Part shown: positions 32,901 to 44,900 of the stretch, piece by piece
How the letters are laid out: each line of letters begins with the position of its first letter
Numbering within the stretch: position 1 is the stretch's first letter
DNA from: Psococerastis gibbosa
Lineage: Eukaryota > Arthropoda > Insecta > Psocodea > Psocidae
Length of the DNA stretch: 64,000 bases
Assembly (NCBI GenBank): GCA_963971405.1
Contig: OZ020491.1
Location: 3,974,910 to 4,038,909, forward strand
Direction: 5' to 3'
Notes under the pieces: model-generated
Database searches by the model: none
The model's input: only the letters and a program-made list of their open reading frames with translations
Told to the model about the DNA's origin: nothing
Program-made: the position numbers and the translations under genes

Positions 32901-35900
32901 ATGGCCAAATGTCCGATCCTGTACTTAGCTTGTGCAGGCTACACTATCAGCCATATTGATATAACGGTCTACAGCCACGGGATCGTTCGATAATGCCATA
33001 CATGAGTTACTTCGAGAACACGAGGTTTTATGGAAAATAAAACACAAGAACTACCATAATCAGATCAAACGAAGTGCATGTTATGAGGTATTACTTAGAA
33101 AAATGAAGGAGGTAGAACCCAGTGCAGACAAAAGTAAAATGCAAAAGAAAATTAACAACTTGCGTACCGTTTTCCACAAGGAACTCTGAAAAAAGTGCAG
33201 TCTTCTCAAGCATCGGCAAGTAGCACTGATAATACTATGAAAAATTAATGTTTTTAATAAATGATCAAGAGAATCGAACGATCACATCGTTCGTGTGTGT
33301 TCGACGGTCTTCGAAAAATAAATCAGGCGATGTTCATGACGATCGGTCGAAACGACAAATCGTCCCGTGAATGGTGGGCTTTGTGAATTGTATGATAATA
33401 TTTGTGGCTGTTATTTTGTTTCCTAGAGCATTGGAGAGGGAGAAGGGTGCTCGTAGGACGGAGGCTCGTTGGACCGAGTAGGTTGGGCATTAAGTTTAAT
33501 GTGCAAATAATTATTTACTGCCGGAGGTTGAACATAAATGGACAAAGTTGTAATGATTTTTTATGAGGAATGAGCAACACTTGCGATGTGTATTAAATTA
33601 TCGCCTATGGTTAAAAAATCACACCAAAAAAAGTAATGAACTTTAAAATTAGTTTTCTCAAAAATCAGTCTTATCTGACAAACCTCATTTTTCCCGTGGA
33701 CCCTTCAAATCTAGTTCAATAACTGGGGACCAATTGGTGCTAGTGACGGCCACATAATGTACTTCAAAATGTAGAGGAACATTTCATCTACTGTGTGACA
33801 CCTCATTTATGACTCCACGATCGAAGATTCCCTTGAAATTATAAGTTATACACCTGCATGGCTTCTCTTTCACCTTCCAATTCCCTCATAACCAAGATCA
33901 ACGGGCGTGGCAGCGCGCGAGCCAAGTACCTCCACACCCGCCCTATTACCAAACCCAAACCAAAAAAATTGTCAAATCAATCAAAAAGGCCGAGTGTTTC
34001 AGGCTACCTCAATTCCACGCGCTGCCAAACAGTTTCCACTGCCATAAAATTTTAAAGGGGTATCTAAGCCAATAAGTGCAAGAAAAATCCCATTAGTGCT
34101 GAGATTTTTTGGTTTGTTTGGAGATAAAAAAAGGTTGGATGGGGGTTTGGGGGGGGGGGGGCACAAGAGCAGTAAATACGACACTTGGAGTGCTGAGCAA
34201 ATTGATTGGCTCGAGTCAAGTGTGTTATACATTGGAATCCTTTTAAACTTGTTCGACTTGCTAATACCTTTCGGCCTAACCTTTTGCCTCTCCCCTATGC
34301 TGCACGCCAATCTTTAATCAGTGAGCTTTCTTTCTTTAGGAGTGCCTTTTCTCATCAAGGATGACTTACTATTTTCTTCTATTTCTTCGGTTTTTTGCTT
34401 ACCAATTTATGCGTAGTATAAGGAAAGCTTTGTGATGGTCGAAATTTTCGATTCCGTTATTTCAACGGATTTACACATTTTGAGGTCCCAGGAACCCAAA
34501 AAAGTGGTTTTTACGAAATGTCTGTCTGTCTCTCTGTCTGTTTGTATGTCTGTCTGTATGTCTGTCTGTCTGTGTGTATGTCTGTCTGTCTGTATGTCTG
34601 TCTGTCCGTATGTCTGTCTGTTTGTATGTCTGTCTGTTCATCGATTTCCGGGCAAATTACCCCGCCGATTTTGATGAAATTTTGCATGTAGGTTTACAAA
34701 CATCATACCTCATGAATTTCGGGCTAACTCAATTTGGAGGGGGGGGGGTTTATTCTCAAAAAACTCCAAAAAAAAAACGTCTAAAAAATTATTTCTCAAA
34801 AACGTCTCCAACGATTTCTTTTAAATTCACATATATAGTAGTCGTTATTAATGTTAACAAAATGCGGGGGGTTGCTTGCCCCATGATAGTTTGCTTCTGG
34901 GGGTAAAAATATAAAAATAACTAAATATTAATGAAAAATGACTAAAAAATAATTTTTCTGCGGAACCTGACTATTGATGATTTCTACCCTCAGGTATGTT
35001 TTAGGTGTTTAATAGGGTAACAAAAACGGACAGGTTGCACTCCCAAAAAAATATTTGCTTCTGTGCAAAAAATATTTTTTAAGAAATAATGGTAAATTCA
35101 CGCTCCAATACATTACGTACCATGTGTCATTGTTACTACTGTTACAATGTATTGGTATGTTCGTTCCAGAATATGCCCTTAAGTTTTAAGGGGTTTTTAA
35201 TATATTGAGGTGGACCCCCCCCCCCCTCAAGGGATCTGAAATTTAACCATAGGGAAATTATTTCCTATGAAATTACACATGTGCTAATTTATAAATTGGA
35301 AAGCATGTTCGAGTAAACTCGGACCGGTTCTTTTACATTATGTAACTTAGTCATAGGCCAAATGTTGGACTTTCGGCCTAATTAACTTTTGTCTCTCCCC
35401 TATGCTGCATACCAATCTTTAATCAGTTAGCTCTCTTCTTATAGTCTTTAGGAATTCCTTTTTTAGGTTTAGGATGATTCACTTCCTTCTTTGAAACTTC
35501 TCCTCCTTCTTTCCTATATAAATATAGGAGATTCAGAAGGTTCATCTACCCGTTGAGACGGCGACCAATGTTCGACTTCCGGAACATTTCTTCACAACTT
35601 TTCATTTCATGACCCCCTGAGTCTAAAACCACCCCCCGTTCAAAATGTTATATACAGTGTATATCATATGTATCGTATGTATACATGTATATCGATTTCA
35701 GGAAACACTGTAACTTCCGTAAATATTATCCGATTTTTATTAAACTTGGCATAAAAATTGATCATAGAAATGTCTTGACCGGCGTCCAAAAAGTATCAAT
35801 TGTGTGGTTTTGCAGAAATCCATTGCACTAATCTATAACGTGGTCACAGTTTCAGTGGGTATTTGCTGAAATGAAACCTTAACAAAATTCACCGAAAACA

Positions 35901-38900
35901 ATAAAAATACTGCCAGTTGGGCGAAAAGATAACCCGGCCCTTTTAAGCCTATTGATTTAACCAAAATGATTCAGTTATCAGTCCGGTTTTAGTTAGGTCC
36001 TGTAGATGATGCATTAATGCTATGGGAACCGTTATCGCCTCATGCTTTATTCACCATGCGCCATTTATTTTCCAAGCTCTCATTTAACCCTTCTGTGAGC
36101 TTAAACAATTTTTATAATATTGATAAGCCACTTTCACCTGCAGGCGTAGCACGAAGATAGAAGGTGCATGTTGCTAGGGAAGAAAGACAATGTTTTTTGT
36201 TGGAATCAGCATTGAAGCAACTTGTCAATGTAAACAGTCAAACAATTTAATGTATATCCTTATATTACCAGAGATGGACGGATTTAATCGAATCTAAAGC
36301 TGGCCATTCCCGAGGGCTCCAAACGGACTCGCGCCAAGTCAAATGGCGTGTCCTGTTCAATTTGGCGTTAGCGCCATTTAGAGGGGTCATCACGACTACG
36401 CTGAACCAGTCGCTAAAAATCTTTCAAATTGTACAGTGTGACGATATGGAAGAGGTACTTTTACACTGTACAATTTGAAAGATTTGGAGCGACAATTTTT
36501 ATAATTTTGATAAGCCACTTTCACCTGCAGGCGTAGCACGAAGATAGAAGGTGCATGTTGCTAGGGAAGAAAGACAATGTTTTTTTGTTGGAATCAGCAT
36601 TGAAGCAACTTGTCAATGTAAACAGTCAAACAATTTAATGTATATCCTTATATTACCAGAGATGGACGGATTTAATCGAATCTAAAGCTGGCCATTCACG
36701 AGGGCTCCAAACGGACTCGCGCCAAGCCAAATGGCGCGTCCTGTTCCATCTGGCGTTAGCACCATTTAGAGGGGTCATCACGACTATGCTGAACCAGTCG
36801 CTCCAAATCTTTCAAATTGTACAGTGTGACGATATGAAAAGGTACTTTTACACTGTACAATTTGAAAGATTTGGAGCGACAATTTTTATAATTTTGATAA
36901 GCCACTTTCACCTGCAGGCGTAGCACGAAGATAGGAGGTACATATTGCTAGGGAAGAAAGACAATATTTTTTGTTGGAATCAGCATTGGAGCAACTTGTC
37001 ATTGTAAACAATCAAACAATTTAATGTATATCCTTATATTACCAGAGATGGACGGATTTAATCGAATCTAAAGCTGGCCATTCACGAGGGCTCCAAACGG
37101 ACTCGCACCAAGCCAAATGGCGTGTCCTGTTCCATCTGGCGTTAGCGCCATTTAGAGGGGCCATCAGTCATCACGACTACGCTGAACCAGTCGCTCCAAA
37201 TCTTTCAAATTGTACAGTGTGACGATATGGAAGAGGTACTTTTACACTGTACAATTTGAAAGATTTGGAGCGACAATTTTTGTAATTTTGATGAGCCACT
37301 TTCACCTGCAGGCGTAGCACGAAGATAGAAGGTACATATTGCTAGGGAAGAAAGACAATATTTTTTGTTGGAATCAGCATTGGAGCAACTTGTCAATGTA
37401 AACAATCAAACAATTTAATGTATATCCTTATATTACCAGAGATGGACGGATTTAATCGAATCTAAAGCTGGCCATTCACGAGGGCTCAAAACGGACTCGC
37501 GCCAAGTCAAATGGCGTGTCCTGTTCCATTTGGCGTTAGCGCCATTTAGAGGGGTCATCACGACTACGCTGAACCAGTCGCTCCAAATCTTTCAAATTGT
37601 ACAGTGTAAAAGTACCTCTTCCATATCGTCACACTGTACAATTTGAAAGATTTGGAGCGACTGGTTCAGCGTAGTCGTGATGACCCCTCTAAATGGCGCT
37701 AACGCCAAATGGAACAGGACACGCCATTTGGCTTGGCGCGCGAGTCCGTTTGGAGCCTTCGTGAATGGCCAGCTTAAGAAGGCGGCTATGGCTATTCCAC
37801 TTGTCAATATTCCGTAATTTATGCATCAATAATAAGTCTCTACCATATTATAACTTAATTTATAATTGCAAACTTAAGTATTTACATAATAGTCTCCTTT
37901 AGGGCTCTATAGTAGACAGGTATTGTCAACCGCCATTTTGTATCGATTTTAAGTTTGGTGTATAAGCAAAGCATTGGGTGTTTACCTATTTATTTTTAGA
38001 AATTTATCGTTGTTTATTTATTATTATTTTAAACAATGGCCAGAATGGCCGTGAATGGCCAGCTTAATACAGATACTTACGTAAGTTGTCGTGGGTAGTG
38101 CACATAAGTAAATCCCAATAACAACAACGCCAACAAACACTTCCCGATGTTTTTTCAACAGGTGTGGGTATTCGTCACAAAATGCTGTGATCATAGCTTC
38201 CAACCCGCCAAACGTACTGTCCAACCCTAAAACCAAATAGGTTAAAAAATAAGGGCCACTCCTACCATGCGTACATGGGTTGATTGTAAGAGTGGGCCGA
38301 AAGGCCCAAAATCCACCTGTATGGAAAATAACCACAATTTTATTCATTTCATTCCTTCTTTCTTTCTTTGTACTGTCGGTAAACTTACCGAAAGAGAAAT
38401 CCTGCTTATAATGCTGTCTGCCTTACCTTGTGGCGCTATGGCTCATATAGAACCTTGCTGGCTGGCTAACATCGCAGATGATTGGTTATGTGCAAGTATT
38501 TTGATAATTTTATTGAAATTCACCATTTACAAATTAAAACCATAACTTACGGTGTTCCGCAAGGCTCCATATTGAGTCTACTATTTTTCCTGCTGCACAT
38601 CGACGATTACAACGAAATAAGATAGGTCTTGGTGGGGAAATCAGTATTTAATGCCATTGCAGTGATCCTGTTCTAGAGTCTATCAAAGAAATAACTTGGA
38701 CTTCGATTAGTACGATAAATAAATAAGTAAGCTTACCTAAAGTAATTAACATAAGGAAAAAGATGATTGACCAAAATACTGCGCCAGGCATCATGGCTAA
38801 AAATTCGGGGTATACGATGAAGATTAAATGTGAACCTGAAACAAGTTACAATTCTTGAAAAATTTGTTGCAAATTTTATTAAGTGGGTACAACAACCATT

Positions 38901-41900
38901 CTATGTTTTGAATGGACGTAGGTCTGCTGTACCTTGCCTTATCAACAACCCCCGATGTCATCCATCACCGGATGCATTTGAAATGTGGATTTACAGACGA
39001 ATGCTGCGCATCTTCTGAGGCGAAGGGATACAGTTGCTACTGACGGTTAAGAAACGGAAACTAACATACTTCGGACATGTTATGAGGAAGGAAATGTATC
39101 GCCTCCTGCATGTAATAATCCATGGGAAGATAGAATAGAATATTTATTTCCCAAAAACATACACTAATTATTTTATTTGTATTTTTTTTTAAATAATTAA
39201 TTAAATACATATAGTAATCCCAACCCCAAATTCCTCAATAGGACTTGTGTTACCGGGATACGATTACAAAATAAAAGAACCGGTCCGAGTTTACTCGAAC
39301 ATGCTTTCCAATTTATAAATTAGTAGATAGACATAATGTGTAATTTCATAGTAAATAATTTCCCTACGGTTAAATTTTAGATCCCTCGAGGGGGGGGGGG
39401 GGGTGGGTCCACCTCAATATATTGAAAACCCCTTAAAACTCAATTATATATTCTGGAACGAACACACCAATACATTGTAACAGTAGTAACAATGACACAC
39501 AGCACGTAATGTTTTGGAGTGTGAATTTAAATAATTTTCCATAATTTCTTCAAAAAATAATTTTTTGCACAGAATCAAATATTTTTTGGGATTGCAACCT
39601 GTCCGGTTTTGTTACTCTATTGATCACCTAAAACATACCTGAAGGTAGAAATCATCGATAGATAGGGTCAGCAGAAAAATTATTTTTTAGTCATTTTTCA
39701 TGAAAATAGAGTTATTTTTATTTTTTTACCCCCCAAAGCAAACTATCAAGGGGCAAGCAACCCCCTGCATTTTGTATACAGTAATAACGGCTACAATATA
39801 TGTGAATTTAAAAGAAATCGGTGGAGCCGCTTATGAGAGATAATGTGTTTAGATGTATTTTTTGAGTTAGCCCAAAATAAAAAATAAAAACTGTCTCGAG
39901 GTATGATTTTTCTGAACCTACTTGCAAAATTTTATCAAAATCGGCCGAATAGTTTTCCCGGAAATCGATAAACAGACAGACAGACAGACAGATAGACAGA
40001 CAGACAGACATACATACAGACAGACAGACATACAGACAGACAGAGCGACAGACAGACATATCGTAAAAAACACTTTTTTGGGTTCCTGGGACGTCAAAAC
40101 GTGTAAATCCGTTGAAATCTCGGAATCGAAAATTTCGACCATCACAACTACGTATAAATTGGAAAGCAATAAAAAACATAATTATTTATAAATTTAAATT
40201 ATTATAACAGATAGAAGGACAGGGGACCCCCGCAAGAATATCCTGGTTGAAAGCTTGAGGCAGTGGTTTGGCAAGACCACGACTACTATTTCCCGAGCAG
40301 CAGTCTCCAAGATCCAAATTGCCATAATTTGAGTATTTGAGTATTTATTAATGAATTAATAACGTGATACAATCACTAAATACCAGATGGGCCACACTAA
40401 GTGCACCCTGTGAAGGGGACTTGCCTTGTGATCGCCAATCTTCGACAGAAGAGGCATTTAGAGAAATAGAAGATATCCTCGATTGATTATTTGAAATTAT
40501 AGGTGAAAGGTTATAAAGGCAGAAGTTAAAATGTATTCTTGGAGTTTATTTTTGGGCGGTTCTCGTCCACACGAGAGGACATGACCGAGTTTTCGCCTGA
40601 CTGGCTAAACGCTTTCACTCTAACCCCCCCCCCCCCCCACCCATTTTCCAACCCCCTCCCCTTCATTGTTAAATCCGTCCCGATGTGTACAATCCATCAA
40701 TGATGGAGCTTTTCCAACAGAAACAGTGTTACTGCAGCTATACCCAATACAAGTGCAAACTAGGGTAACTTGACTTTTTAACAAAATTATTTTTTTACAT
40801 AGCACGGTTACTAGTCGACGCTCTAGGCCTGAAAACTGGTAGAGAATTTCTTTTGGCCACTAATCTATTTGAGATATTGTGTTATTTCCAACGCCTGCTT
40901 TCAGCATTTCTGCTTTAAGCAACCCTGTCCGTCAGACGGGGAGAGTGAGTCTGTTTGTTAACATGAGGCACCCTAAGGGCAGACTCTTTCACCTCGGGGG
41001 AAAGGGGAGTTCACTGACGGAGTGGACCTCCTGATTATAGAGGATTCCGAACCACTTGGGGAACATGGTAAAGTCACACGATTATATCGGAGGTGACCAG
41101 GACTCGACACTCGATGTAGACTGACTGGTATAGTCTCAGCGCGTTACCATGTTCCCCTGCCAACCCTGTGCACACTAACAAGTTTGCCACAGTTTGAAAC
41201 ATGCTCTGCTCTCATGGATTGAACATGGTAAGGCCGTTGGCTGCGTTTCAGATATTGTGTATTGATGTAACGTGCCTATAGCAGTCGCGATTCTCCATAC
41301 CTATGTAGGTACTTATTATAAATAAATAAATAAATAAAGACTGTTTTTTATTACTAAACCAATCTAGCGGAATTATGGCAATAAAGCCCTCTCTTACACC
41401 CAACTGGGAAGGCCCGGGACCGCCTACATTACATGCCCCTCGAAGCATGGCCCGTAGCCGTAGCCCGTGCGGGACTCGAACCAACAACCTTCCGGGCGAA
41501 CATCACAGTCCCTACTACTACTCTACATGTCCTGATTTAAGATGGGTTTTTTAGAGAGAAAATAATAATCGCATGCAAGCAATTTAGTTAATACCTATGT
41601 AGATACGAATCACTTCTTTAGTAGCCTCTGTAAGTAATACCTATGTGTTAAGTTACAACAGGTGTCCGATCGCATGGCATGCAGAAACATGTACTAGCCA
41701 TATTGTATGCCAACGAAGCCTTCATTGGGTTAGATAAACTCAAAGTCCAGCGAAAAATATTTCTTTTTATGTGAGTTTCGAACCTCGGCATTTCGATTCC
41801 TAGTCTAGTACTCTACCAACTGGGTTATCATGTTATATAAGCTACATGATATTTTAAATATGGAAGAGAAACTCAAGAAATAAAGTTTATGCGGCACCTG

Positions 41901-44900
41901 CGTCTGCTACAGCTCTAATTAAACGCTTCAATTTTATCAATTAAAACATCATCCGTCTCTTTAAAACTCTCAATCGGTTTTTTTAATTAAATAAATTCTT
42001 TCATCAAGTTAAATTCATTTTAAAAGTAGGCTAATTTCTACCTTTACAAATATTTCGGTTACTTGAAGAGATTTCCAAAAATTAGTTTTCCCTGGTAAAA
42101 GAGTAAGTTTTAGAAGAAGTTTTCCTTCTCAGCCCCTTTTTGAGATTTAAAGTTTTGGATTGCTCATGCGGGTTCCTAGAGAAATTATTCACTTTGAGAC
42201 GTTTACATAGAAATCTTTTTGGAAGGTTTTGACACTTTATATGAGCTGGAGTTGGTTTCTGTGTATGAAGAATTTTTTTGTCGTTTATCAAAAATTGAAA
42301 TGTTGTGATAAATATTGGCAGGTACTGTATATATTCAAACTGCCCTCGTGTTCTATTGTAATGTACGTATTTCTTGCACCAACAACTTAAAGAGAAAATC
42401 GGAGTTCCCCTCACTACGTGATTTTCTACAAACTCAATTTTCCGGCGAAATATGGATCGATGAGCCGTCAAAATTAGCCACTATATTACCAAAACTACTA
42501 TACAATATAACACCAATGTGCCACAATTCTTGAACTCCTTCCACCACACCAGTCAATTTTTATGCCAATCAAATTTAATAATTGATCTGGGTTGTAAAGA
42601 GGCACAAGTCATGTATCAAAATTCCCATGAAAATGTCATGTTTGTCCTTATATTTTTGACAGCTCAACGTTAATTTTTCATGAGATATTATTGATATGTT
42701 TACACTTACCCCTCCTATTGTCTCGTAAGGTATAGAATGTATAAAAATGTATATTCTACCTTATGTTTTAGGCTAGGCTATACACAAAATAGGTACCGAT
42801 ATGCAAATTGAAAATTATATTGTTAAATATGTAATAAATTAATGTAATAAAATTATTAAAAGTCTACCTTCAATACCGACGTCTTCAACATTCTTCTGCT
42901 GAACATGAGCCATGTGGCCAAGGCCACTGAAAATAACGAACCCTGCTAGGAAGCTCGTCAGACAGTTGATGATGGAAGTGAGCATTGCATCGCGGTAGCA
43001 GTTGTTGTGGAAGTCGTTGTAACTTGCGAGAGCCAGGAGGGTGCCGAAACCTGGACCTAGAGAGAAGAAAATTTGGGCAGCTGCGTCTATCCAAACCTGA
43101 AAATAACAAAGAGAAAACAGTAATGAAACAATACACGTTTTGATTGATTGATTGATGTTCTTTTGATATAGCTGTTGATGGAATTGGTAATATCGTTGGA
43201 AATGAGCATGGCATCGTGGAAGTAGTTATTGTGGAAGTCGCTATAACATGCGAGAGCCAGGAGGGTGCCGAAACCTGGTCCTAGAGAGAAGAAAATCTGG
43301 GCAGCTGCGTCTATCCAAACCTGAAAATAATCAAAGAGAAAACAGTAATGGAATATGTTCTTTTGATATAGCTGTTGAGGAAATTGTTAATATCGTTGAG
43401 GTAGTTGAAGTCGAAACTGAAAATAAATGGAGTAATAGCGTTGATGGAGGAAATGACCATGGCATCGTGGAAGTAATTGTTGTGGAAGTCGCTATAACTT
43501 GCGAGAGCAAAAGAGAAGGGAAATATGTTCTTTTGATATAGCTGTTGAGGAAATTGGTAATATTGTTGAGGTAGTTGAAGTCGAAACTGAAAATAAATGG
43601 AGTAATAGCGTTGATGGAGGAAATGACCATGGCATCGTGGAAGTAATTGTTGTGGAAGTCGCTATAACTTGCGAGAGCAAAAGAGAAGGGAAATATGTTC
43701 TTTTGATATAGCTGTTGAGGGAATTGGTAATATCGTTGAGGTACCGTTGTGGCCAAAACTGTTGCAGCTAGCAAGGGGGACGATGGTTCGAATAACGTAG
43801 TTAATATAGATGTTGTTATGTTATGTAGCTTATGTTAGTACCCCTACACCCCTGGCATGGGCCATTTCGTGTCCACCTGGAGAGAATGGGCATGGTTACA
43901 AAGAGGGAATGTCGCCGCTGTGGACTGGAAGAGGAAACAGCAGAACAGTAGAGAGTGTAGTGCTCTCTGGAGGGAGAGACTCGAGTGCCAGCTGGATGCC
44001 TTCACGGATCTCCTGCAAGTCAAGGCCATCAGCTCGGAGAAATTGGCTGTGTTCGTGAATGAACCTAAACTCACATACTTGAGAAGGTCTTAGCCTACGT
44101 CAGCCGGTTCCAATTCTAAAAGTACCCCTAATTTAGAATTTGAAAATGGATGTAGTAGGCCTAGTTGTTGAAATATGTCCTGGACAAAGGATAATTTAAA
44201 TTATTTTTAATTATGCATATGTGCTGGAAGTTTTTCTTTCTTCAATGTCAATAATTCTGCCGAGAATATTTTTTAATTAAACGAAAGCACATCTCATCTA
44301 AATTCTAAATTACTATACATGTTTAAAAGTTCACTAAAGAGGACAGTGATAATTAAAAACGATCAAAAAAGGAAATAAACTAAATTGCGAAAAAGAAATT
44401 CGTGAGGCCAGATGCCAATAAATGCTCTGCAGCCTCTGCTGCTACTGTATATTTTCCTCTTTTACCTCCCAAACCATAGGTCAGTTCTGATATACCCGTC
44501 GTGCCTTTGTCATAAGCCCCCCCCCCCTCCTCCTCCATTGAGACACCAAGGCCAGTCTTTTTTTGTTTTCGAATTTTACAGTAAATATTCTCTGGCCCTG
44601 ATTTCATTCTAATATTTATTCGACCGAAGAAATGCCTGAATTGCTTGTGTTGAAGCATACGATTTGAATCTGAATTTAGGTGTTCCTATATTCCGTGTGA
44701 ATCCCTCATTATTCGACCCATAAGTATAGGGCCTTCGAAAAAATTGGTAACTGCAATGCATAAATTCAGATGTAATCGTATACTTCAGCATAAACATCAC
44801 AAAGATTTCTTCGATCGAATAAATATTGGAGCGTGTGACGAAGCAGTAGAATCAGGGATGATAGACCTGGAGAGATCTGAACTACGATCGGAACCGTTCG

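Larger units (their letters stand above)
32160..33830. mobile_element. Composite inverted-repeat element carrying MADF fragments
   Basis: Outer arms 32160-32355 and about 33670-33830 are inverted copies (GGTCCACGGAAAAATTGAGG against CCTCATTTTTCCCGTGGACC; ATGTTCCTCTACATTTTGA; CACTAACACCAATTGG). Inner arms 32690-32800 and 33004-33110 are also inverted. Between them lie a hAT-like MITE (32462-32650) and a fragment of the 16866 repeat (32920-32985). The two arms encode the same MADF-like peptide. Confidence 0.7.
38880..40330 (+). mobile_element. RTE-type LINE 3' fragment interrupted by a nested insertion
   Basis: Left part to 39135: [15 protein letters not shown], then [20 protein letters not shown] and HGKIE. 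Right part 40209-40330: [20 protein letters not shown] then KIQIAII*. These are consecutive pieces of the C-terminus of endonuclease-RT LINEs common in invertebrates. Between them 39136-40208 is foreign, with AGATAGAA repeated at both junctions. Several frameshifts; dead copy. Confidence 0.85.

Noticed and set aside
34432..34906. Cys/Ser/Val-rich frames (SVCMSVCLS type) in the Helentron-like copies
   Set aside because: They are translations of the GTCT/CAGA array, seen in every copy and both strands.
36105..37777. CRISPR-like array
   Set aside because: Units are ~390 bp, have no unique spacers and consist of transposon arms in a eukaryotic setting.
39136..40208. Helentron-like copy with an 8-bp target duplication
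   Set aside because: The AGATAGAA repeat lies 140 and 41 bp outside the ends of the Helentron-like copy and belongs to the enclosing 181-bp insertion; the copy itself has no duplication.
42082..42471. 129-codon basic - strand frame in the transporter intron
   Set aside because: It overlaps another open frame on the opposite strand and lacks motifs or phase-compatible splice sites.
43331..43774. 147-codon - strand open frame over the 170-bp repeats
   Set aside because: The 170-bp period changes frame at every unit, so the long frame comes from repetition, not from selection.
43810..44093. Overlapping + and - frames with [20 protein letters not shown]
   Set aside because: Both strands are open at once, no splice sites fit, and no domain is recognised.
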